NCBI RefSeq assembly: GCF_016899775.1
Contig: NZ_JACJJE010000009.1
Coordinates: forward strand, 1 to 64,000
Direction of reading: 5' to 3'
DNA from: Pseudoflavonifractor capillosus
GTDB taxonomy: Bacteria > Bacillota > Clostridia > Oscillospirales > Oscillospiraceae
DNA length: 64,000 nucleotides
The position numbers and the translations under genes were made by a program. The notes beneath the pieces are model-generated. The model was not told the DNA's origin, made no database searches, and saw only the letters and a list, made by a program, of their open reading frames with translations. Shown here piece by piece: positions 59,035 to 64,000 of the stretch (position 1 is the first letter of the stretch; each line of letters opens with the position of its first letter).

Positions 59035-60243
59035 TTACAGCACGCGGAACCGGGAGCCCACCTCCATGCCCGCCAGGCGGTCCATCAGCTGGGGCTCCGT
59101 CATGGGGGCGGTGAGGAAGGCGGCCTCTCCGGCGGGAGCGCCGGCGCGGGCCAGGGGCTGAATCTCCCCGCAGGCCAGCCGGGCCTGATCCATGGTGGTC
59201 TGGGCCCGGACGTACCACCGGGAGGTGAGGCCGTCGGGGGACACCACCAGGTCGGGGGCTCCGGGGCCCCACTGGTTGTGGTGATCCCGCTTGGTGTCCT
59301 TGGCGATGTCGATGACGTCGGCCACCACGGCGGAGGCGGTGGGCAGCTTGCCCGCGCCCCGGCCGTAGAACATCACGTCGCCCACCGCGTTGCCGGTGAC
59401 GGCGATGGCGTTGAACACGTCCTCCACCCCGGCCAGGGGGTTCTCACAGGAGACCAGGTGGGGGGCCACAAAGGCGCACACCTTGCCCTCCGGCTCCCGG
59501 ATGGCGCGGCCCAGCAGCTTGATCTTATAGCCGCAGGAGTCGGCGTAGGCCACGTCGGCCAGGGTCACCCCCCGGATGCCTTGGGTGGGCACCTGGTCGG
59601 GGTACACGTGCTGTCCGAAAGCCAGGGCGGCCAGAATACAGATCTTCCGGCAGGCGTCGTGGCCGTCCACGTCGGCGGTGGGGTCCTGCTCGGCGTAGCC
59701 GTTGGCCTGGGCCTCCTTCAGGGCCTGGTCGAAGGACAGGCCCGCCTTGATCATCCGGGTGAGGATGTAGTTGGTGGTGCCGTTGAGAATGCCGGTGATC
59801 TGGTCCAGCTCATTGGCGGCCAGGCAGGCGGTGAGGGGGCGCAGGATGGGGATGCCCCCGCCCACGCTGGCCTCAAACAGATAGCTGACCCCGTGCTCCT
59901 TGGCCAGCTGGAGCAGGTCATAGCCGTGGGTGGCCACCAGCTCCTTGTTGGATGACACCACGCTCTTGCCCGCCTTCAGGGCCCGCTGGGTGAAGTCCAG
60001 GGCCACCTTGGCGCCGCCGATGGTCTCCACCACCACGTCCACCTCGGGGTCGTTCTCAATGACGGAGAAGTCCTTCACAAACAGGTCCTTGTAGGGGCTG
60101 TCCGGGAAATCCCGCACATCCAGAATATATTTCAGGCGGACCAGTCCGTCCACCCGCTGGTCAATGACCGCGCTGTTCCGGGTAAGCACGTCCGCCACGC
60201 CGGAGCCCACGGTGCCAAAGCCTAAAATCGCTACGTTTACCAT
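59035..60243 (-). CDS. hom: Homoserine dehydrogenase
   Basis: 402 residues. Reduces aspartate semialdehyde to homoserine. NAD(P) motif is ILGFGTVGSGV (~6-16), the active-site region is 'GGGIPILRPL...GILNGTTNYILTRM' (~128-163), and the conserved segment 'YAEQDPTADVDGHDACRKI' (~182-200) holds the catalytic Asp/Lys neighbourhood. A short C-terminal ACT-like tail ends the protein. TTGAGGTGATTT precedes the ATG. It is 30 bases after the ACT-domain gene. thrB and thrC, often adjacent, are absent. Confidence 0.95.
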   Translation of the reverse strand: MVNVAILGFGTVGSGVADVLTRNSAVIDQRVDGLVRLKYILDVRDFPDSPYKDLFVKDFSVIENDPEVDVVVETIGGAKVALDFTQRALKAGKSVVSSNKELVATHGYDLLQLAKEHGVSYLFEASVGGGIPILRPLTACLAANELDQITGILNGTTNYILTRMIKAGLSFDQALKEAQANGYAEQDPTADVDGHDACRKICILAALAFGQHVYPDQVPTQGIRGVTLADVAYADSCGYKIKLLGRAIREPEGKVCAFVAPHLVSCENPLAGVEDVFNAIAVTGNAVGDVMFYGRGAGKLPTASAVVADVIDIAKDTKRDHHNQWGPGAPDLVVSPDGLTSRWYVRAQTTMDQARLACGEIQPLARAGAPAGEAAFLTAPMTEPQLMDRLAGMEVGSRFRVL

Positions 60244-60273
60244 TCCAAATCACCTCAATGTATCCGCTTTCCG

Positions 60274-60714
60274 TTATCCCGCCAAAATCTCGCACCGGAG
60301 CACGCCGGGGCTGGAGGCGGCCGCCTCCAGCATCTCCTCCAGGGTGCGGCGCAGGGCGGAGGTCTCCGCCGTAATGGTGACCACCGCGCAGCCGTTGCTG
60401 GGAATATTCTGGTTGATGGTCAGAATATTGACCCCGGTCCCGGCAAAGACGTTGAGCAGGCCGGAGAGAATCCCCGGCTCATCCCGCAGCATGGTCTGAA
60501 AGGTGACGATCCGCCCATGGAGCATGTCGTTGAAGGGGCGCACCGCATCCTTATACTTATAAAAGGCGCTGCGGCTGATCCCTACCGCCCGGGCCGCGCC
60601 GTTCACTGTGGTCTCCTCGCCGGTCTCCAGCAGACGCTTGGCCTCGGCCACCTTCCGGAAGATCTCCGGCATGGCGGATGCCTCCACAATGAAATATCCC
60701 GCCGACTGACTCAT
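60274..60714 (-). CDS. ACT-domain protein, PheB/UPF0735 family
   Basis: 146 residues. An N-terminal helical segment with an HTH-like stretch (TVNGAARAVGISRSAFYKYKDAV, ~38-60) comes before one ACT domain (~70-140, 'TFQTMLRDEPGILSGLLNVFA'). The family is widespread beside hom and thr genes in Firmicutes and is thought to be an amino-acid-sensing regulator. It was named for chorismate mutase-like PheB, but activity is not shown. ATG 60714 follows GATGGAGGGACA. First gene of the ACT-hom-lysC operon. Confidence 0.88.
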   Translation of the reverse strand: MSQSAGYFIVEASAMPEIFRKVAEAKRLLETGEETTVNGAARAVGISRSAFYKYKDAVRPFNDMLHGRIVTFQTMLRDEPGILSGLLNVFAGTGVNILTINQNIPSNGCAVVTITAETSALRRTLEEMLEAAASSPGVLRCEILAG

Positions 60715-60782
60715 GGGTGTCCCTCCATCCTGTGCCGACCTCTGTCCGCGTATCGCGGGCATTTGTAGTTACACTGTGGTCT

Positions 60783-60811
60783 ATTTTAGCACACCCCCCG
60801 GGGGGATGCAA
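60783..60811 (-). promoter_or_regulatory. Promoter of the ACT-hom-lysC operon
   Basis: Minus strand: -35 TTGCAT (60806-60811), 17-bp spacer, -10 TAAAAT (60783-60788). The spacer contains CCCCCCGGGGGG. Confidence 0.75.
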
Positions 60812-60898
60812 TGAAAAACCGCGAACGGGCCGTAGATTTTCCGCAGCCACAGAGGGCGCATTTTGTCGTATTTGCCCAATTCTCCCAGACAGAACAGC

Positions 60899-60929
60899 GG
60901 GCGGAGAGAACCCGAAGTTCTCTCCGCCC
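60899..60929 (-). terminator. Hairpin after the class A PBP gene
   Basis: GGGCGGAGAGAAC / GTTCTCTCCGCCC, a perfect 13-bp stem with a five-base loop, 17 bases beyond the stop, but with no clear T run. Confidence 0.6.
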
Positions 60930-60945
60930 CTTTGGTTCCATTTGC

Positions 60946-63681
60946 TCAATAGCCATAGGGTCGGCCGGTCTCCGGATTGATGGCCACGCCGCCCTCGCTG
61001 TTGTTCCCCATCGGGTCCGTGGTGCTGGAGGAGCTGGACCCGGGCGTCCCGGGATCGTCCGTTCCCGGCTGGCTGGAACTGCCGGAGGAATCTCCGCCGG
61101 AATCGCCGGTCCCCGGCTCATCCCCGGAACCGCCGGGGTCGCCATTGGGGTCCTCCACCCCATTGGGATCGTCAGGGTCGATGATCTGGCCGCCCTCGCC
61201 GTGGACGGTGCACTGCTCGGTGCCTGCCGCCGCCACATAGGCGGAGTAGAAATACTGGCTGTCCTCGGCCACCGCGCCGCCCACGCTCTCCCGGTCCAGG
61301 TTCAGATAGCTGTAGGTGCGGATGCTGACCTCGGGACAGTTGGGGCCGGCCAGGTGATAGTAGCCGGTGAACTCCCCGTTGGCGTCCAGAACCGGGTCGT
61401 CCACACACACCCGGACCATGGAGTTGGAGCCCTCCTCCAGGGAGTGGCAGGTACACACGGTAGTAGGCCGGTCCTCCGCGAACACATAACCGGTACCGAT
61501 CCGAGCGCCCCGGGGATCGCTCTGGCAGGCGGCGGTGGCCTCTCCCCCGCAGTCCAGACAGTAGGACACCTGGGTCAGGCCGCCGGGCTGGGTAAACCCT
61601 GTGTTCTCCAGGCCGTCATGAATCGGGGCCATCACCTTCTGGAACATCTGAGCCGCCGGGTTGCCGGAGGCCTGGACACGGGCGGGCGTCTCATAGCCCA
61701 CCCACACCGCGGCGGTGTAGTAGGGGGTGTAGCCCACAAACCAGCGGTTATCCTTGGTGTCGGTGGTACCGGTTTTGCCGGCCACCGTCATGCCGCTGAT
61801 TCGGGCCTCAGAGCCGCCGCCGCTGCTGACCACATTGGTGAGCATATAGTTCATATAGTAGGCGGTGGTGTTCTTGATGGCCTGCTCTTCCTCCCGGGTG
61901 TTGTCCAAAATCACATTGCCGTCGGCGTCCTCCACCCGGGTGAAAGTGCGGGCCTCCCGGTACACGCCGTCGTTGGGGAAGGTGGCAAAGGCGGTGGCCA
62001 TATCCCGGGTGCTGACGCCCAGGGACAGGCCGCCCAGGGACAGGGGGGCGATGGCGATGTCGCTGACCGTCTGACCGCTGATGGTCTGCTCGCTGATCAG
62101 GGGCAGGTGGAACCGCTGAGTCCCGTACTCAAAGCCCTTGGCGGGGGTCACCAGATCGGCCAGCACCCGCACCGCCACGGTGTTGAAGGAGTCCTCCACC
62201 GCCGCATTGACGGTGACCTGTCCCCGGTAGCGCCCGTCCACGTTCACCGGCCAGGCGCTTCCGCCCAGCACCTGATAGGGGTAGTCCGGGATCACCGTGA
62301 TGGGGCTGATCAGCCCCATATCCACGGCGGGGGCGTACACGGTCAGGGGCTTGATGGAGGAGCCCGGCTGGCGCTGGGCGTCGGTAGCCAGGTTGAAGCC
62401 CCGGTTGAGCTCCTTCTCCCCGATGCGGCCCACGATGGCGGCAACGTCTCCCGTCTCGTTGTCAATGATGGTGATGGCGGACTGGAGCCGCTGGCCGCTG
62501 GAGGAGTGGTAGTTCAGGTTGGACTCGTCCTCGTAAATGGCCTCCGCCTGGGCCTGGACCTCCGGATCGATGCAGGTGTAGATCCGCAAGCCGCCCTTGG
62601 CGAGCATCAAGCTGACTACCTGGTCGGAATAGTCGTACTGCTCCTTCAGGGCCTCCCGCACGTCGGAGATCACCGCCTCCTCATACCAGGAGTAGATCTC
62701 TCCGGTCTCCACCGAAGTTTCCCCGGTATCGTCGGCGTTGACACCCACAAACTGGAGTTCCTCGGCCACCGCCTGGTCGTGCTCCTCCTGGGTGATGTAG
62801 CCCTGGTCCAGCATCTCATGGAGGATCAGCTCCTGGCGGTACTTGTTCCACTGTACCGCCGTCCACATCTCCCCTTCGCTGTTGGCCACCCGGGCCAGGG
62901 AATAGGGACCGTAGCGGGAGGGGTTATTGGTGATGGCGATGAGGCTGGCGCACTCGGCCAGGGACAGTTCGGACACAGACTTGCCAAAATAGGTCTCGGC
63001 CGCCGCGCCCACGCCCTCACAGCCGGCCCCCAGCGGGATAATATTCAGGTAGTACAGCAGGACGGTGTCCTTTCCATAGGTCTCGTCCACGTACAGGGCC
63101 CGGAAGATCTCAGTGACCTTCCGCTTGACCGTCACGTCATTTTCATCCGTGAGGTTTTTGATGAGCTGCTGGGTGATGGTGGAGCCGCCCTGGATATCTC
63201 CGCCGGTGAACATGCTCACCACCGCCTGGGCGGTGCGCCACCAGTCCACCCCGTGGTGGGTGTAGAACCGGCGGTCCTCGATGGCCACCGCCGCGTCCTT
63301 CAGATCCTGGGGGATCTCCTCAAAATCCACCCACTCAGAGCTGGTGTCGCTGAGGACCTGGCCCAGCTCCTGGTACTGCCCGCTGTCATCCTGGTAGTAC
63401 ATGATGCTGTTCTCGTTGAGGGTGAAGTCGTTCATGTCCATCTGGGCCTGGGGCAGGATGTTGTTGCGGATGTAGACCGCCGCGAAGCAGCACATAATGG
63501 CCCCCGTAGTGACGGCCACCAGCAGAATGGTACCGATCACCCACAGAGCCGTGCGCCCCGGGCTCCGCTTCCCGCGCTTCTTGCTCCGGCGGGGCTCAGA
63601 GGAGCGGCGGCCGGAACTGCTGCGGCTGCGGGGCCGGGATTCGTCCTGGGACGAATAGGAAGAATAATTTCGTTCAGACAC
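60946..63681 (-). CDS. Class A penicillin-binding protein (PBP1A type)
   Basis: 911 residues from GTG 63681, placed by GGAGGTAAATCCT. Earlier in-frame codons lie in the promoter. Ser/Arg-rich cytoplasmic tail, transmembrane helix (~45-71), GT51 glycosyltransferase with EDRRFYTHHGVD (catalytic E135) and GGSTITQQL (~166). The transpeptidase has GSSIK (S441, K444), SFN (498-500) and KTGT (636-639). After ~720 comes a cysteine-containing extracellular segment (CLDCGG, CTCH), then a Gly/Ser/Asp/Pro-rich tail of ~80 residues. Bifunctional wall polymerase and cross-linker. It is monocistronic, with its own promoter. Confidence 0.94.
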   Translation of the reverse strand: MSERNYSSYSSQDESRPRSRSSSGRRSSEPRRSKKRGKRSPGRTALWVIGTILLVAVTTGAIMCCFAAVYIRNNILPQAQMDMNDFTLNENSIMYYQDDSGQYQELGQVLSDTSSEWVDFEEIPQDLKDAAVAIEDRRFYTHHGVDWWRTAQAVVSMFTGGDIQGGSTITQQLIKNLTDENDVTVKRKVTEIFRALYVDETYGKDTVLLYYLNIIPLGAGCEGVGAAAETYFGKSVSELSLAECASLIAITNNPSRYGPYSLARVANSEGEMWTAVQWNKYRQELILHEMLDQGYITQEEHDQAVAEELQFVGVNADDTGETSVETGEIYSWYEEAVISDVREALKEQYDYSDQVVSLMLAKGGLRIYTCIDPEVQAQAEAIYEDESNLNYHSSSGQRLQSAITIIDNETGDVAAIVGRIGEKELNRGFNLATDAQRQPGSSIKPLTVYAPAVDMGLISPITVIPDYPYQVLGGSAWPVNVDGRYRGQVTVNAAVEDSFNTVAVRVLADLVTPAKGFEYGTQRFHLPLISEQTISGQTVSDIAIAPLSLGGLSLGVSTRDMATAFATFPNDGVYREARTFTRVEDADGNVILDNTREEEQAIKNTTAYYMNYMLTNVVSSGGGSEARISGMTVAGKTGTTDTKDNRWFVGYTPYYTAAVWVGYETPARVQASGNPAAQMFQKVMAPIHDGLENTGFTQPGGLTQVSYCLDCGGEATAACQSDPRGARIGTGYVFAEDRPTTVCTCHSLEEGSNSMVRVCVDDPVLDANGEFTGYYHLAGPNCPEVSIRTYSYLNLDRESVGGAVAEDSQYFYSAYVAAAGTEQCTVHGEGGQIIDPDDPNGVEDPNGDPGGSGDEPGTGDSGGDSSGSSSQPGTDDPGTPGSSSSSTTDPMGNNSEGGVAINPETGRPYGY

Positions 63682-63798
63682 AGGATTTACCTCCGAACAT
63701 AGGGAGCGCCGGAGACCGGACGCTCCCAGGGTCATAGCGTTTTCGTTCGTCAAGGAATCTTGCCGCTGGATGGCTCCCGCGGCAAAAAATCTCCATAT

Positions 63799-63826
63799 AT
63801 TATACCATATTCTGCCCATTTGTCCA
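63799..63826 (-). promoter_or_regulatory. Promoter of the class A PBP gene
   Basis: Minus strand: -35 TGGACA (63821-63826), 16-bp spacer, -10 TATAAT (63799-63804). Confidence 0.8.
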
Positions 63827-63884
63827 TCCCGTGATTTTCCTCACTTTTCTTACTGTTTTCCCCATAAAACGCCTGATTTCGAAT

Positions 63885-63923
63885 AAAAATCGCGCCTCCC
63901 GCCCAATGAGAGCGGGAGGCGCG
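63885..63923 (-). terminator. Terminator of the gene entering from the right edge
   Basis: CGCGCCTCCCGC / GCGGGAGGCGCG, a perfect 12-bp stem, followed on the minus strand by ATTTTTATTC. Confidence 0.9.
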
Positions 63924-63936
63924 GCTTTCTTCTTTG

Positions 63937-64000
63937 TCAAAGGAGGTCGGGAGTCTCCACCTCTTCGATGCCGTGCTTTTTGGCGTAGCCGGTGAGCATC
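63937..64000 (-). CDS. C-terminal tip of an unidentified protein, cut by the window edge
   Basis: The last 20 codons of a minus-strand gene read MLTGYAKKHGIEEVETPDLL and stop at 63937-63939. A proper terminator follows 14 bases later, which supports a real gene end. The fragment is too short to name. Confidence 0.6.
   Translation of the reverse strand, partial: MLTGYAKKHGIEEVETPDLL

Noticed and set aside
60811-63702. 963-codon open frame on the plus strand
   Set aside because: It is antisense to the class A PBP gene, which has complete catalytic motifs. The predicted peptide is His/Gly/Val-rich with no domain, a typical GC-driven shadow.

Overview
This is one end of an assembled contig from a high-GC Gram-positive gut-type bacterium. 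It fits Clostridia of the Oscillospiraceae (Flavonifractor, Pseudoflavonifractor or Oscillibacter relatives). The evidence is gene content and order: der-plsY-gpsA, gdpP-rplI-dnaB-tilS-hpt-ftsH, a dcw cell-wall/division cluster with a meso-diaminopimelate type MurE, a TRAP transporter, purine-rich Shine-Dalgarno sites almost everywhere, and tRNAs with encoded CCA. The taxonomy is inferred from protein character, not from rRNA. The first 19 bases are a Nextera (Tn5 mosaic-end) adapter, so the left edge is artificial and cuts through a HemD-type gene.

Layout. 1-7.4 kb: truncated hemD, two tRNA-Ser genes (minus), a DUF512 PDZ/radical-SAM protein, der, plsY, gpsA, and ilvE on the opposite strand. 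7.7-16.6 kb: a housekeeping run gdpP-rplI-dnaB-tilS-hpt-ftsH, interrupted at two joints by intergenic repeats, a small membrane protein and a frameshifted four-helix-bundle (23S IVS/Avd-like) gene. 16.9-25.9 kb: a sugar-acid catabolic locus. It has a TRAP transporter and a zinc dehydrogenase on one strand, a GntR/FCD regulator, and a KDPG aldolase fused to a VOC-like domain plus two PfkB-family KDG-type kinases on the other. A 20-bp operator-like sequence occurs as two near-identical inverted copies in front of the two divergent arms, and related palindromes lie at the regulator's own promoter. 26-41.8 kb: SGNH hydrolase, HAD phosphatase, a MarR-controlled heterodimeric ABC exporter, a stand-alone AlbA_2-domain protein, cca, an amidohydrolase-DUF308-Smr operon, pyk, an aminotransferase, a stand-alone N-terminal half of PTS enzyme I, and a lipoprotein. 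41.9-55.7 kb: the dcw cluster on the minus strand (mraZ, rsmH, ftsL-like, PASTA-PBP2/spoVD, murE, mraY, ftsW, murG, murA, ftsQ, ftsZ). murF, murD, murC and murB are absent. 56-64 kb: a family-4 uracil-DNA glycosylase, a membrane protein, the ACT-hom-lysC aspartate-pathway operon, a class A PBP, and the C-terminal tip of another minus-strand gene.

The most unusual signal is not a protein. Three sequence-unrelated families of heptanucleotide arrays (units TGCAGAA, TTGACAA and TTAGGAA) occur with the same architecture. Inverted arrays bound the inserted intergenic segments and sit against stop codons of flanking housekeeping genes. One of these segments carries the four-helix-bundle gene. A second repeat family begins TAGGGGCGGC and twice supplies the stop codon of the upstream gene. 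These look like small, possibly mobilised, intergenic elements. Their mechanism cannot be decided from one window.

All coordinates, motifs and promoter or terminator calls were read by eye. No database search, folding or codon statistics were run. Family names rest on recognised motifs and context.
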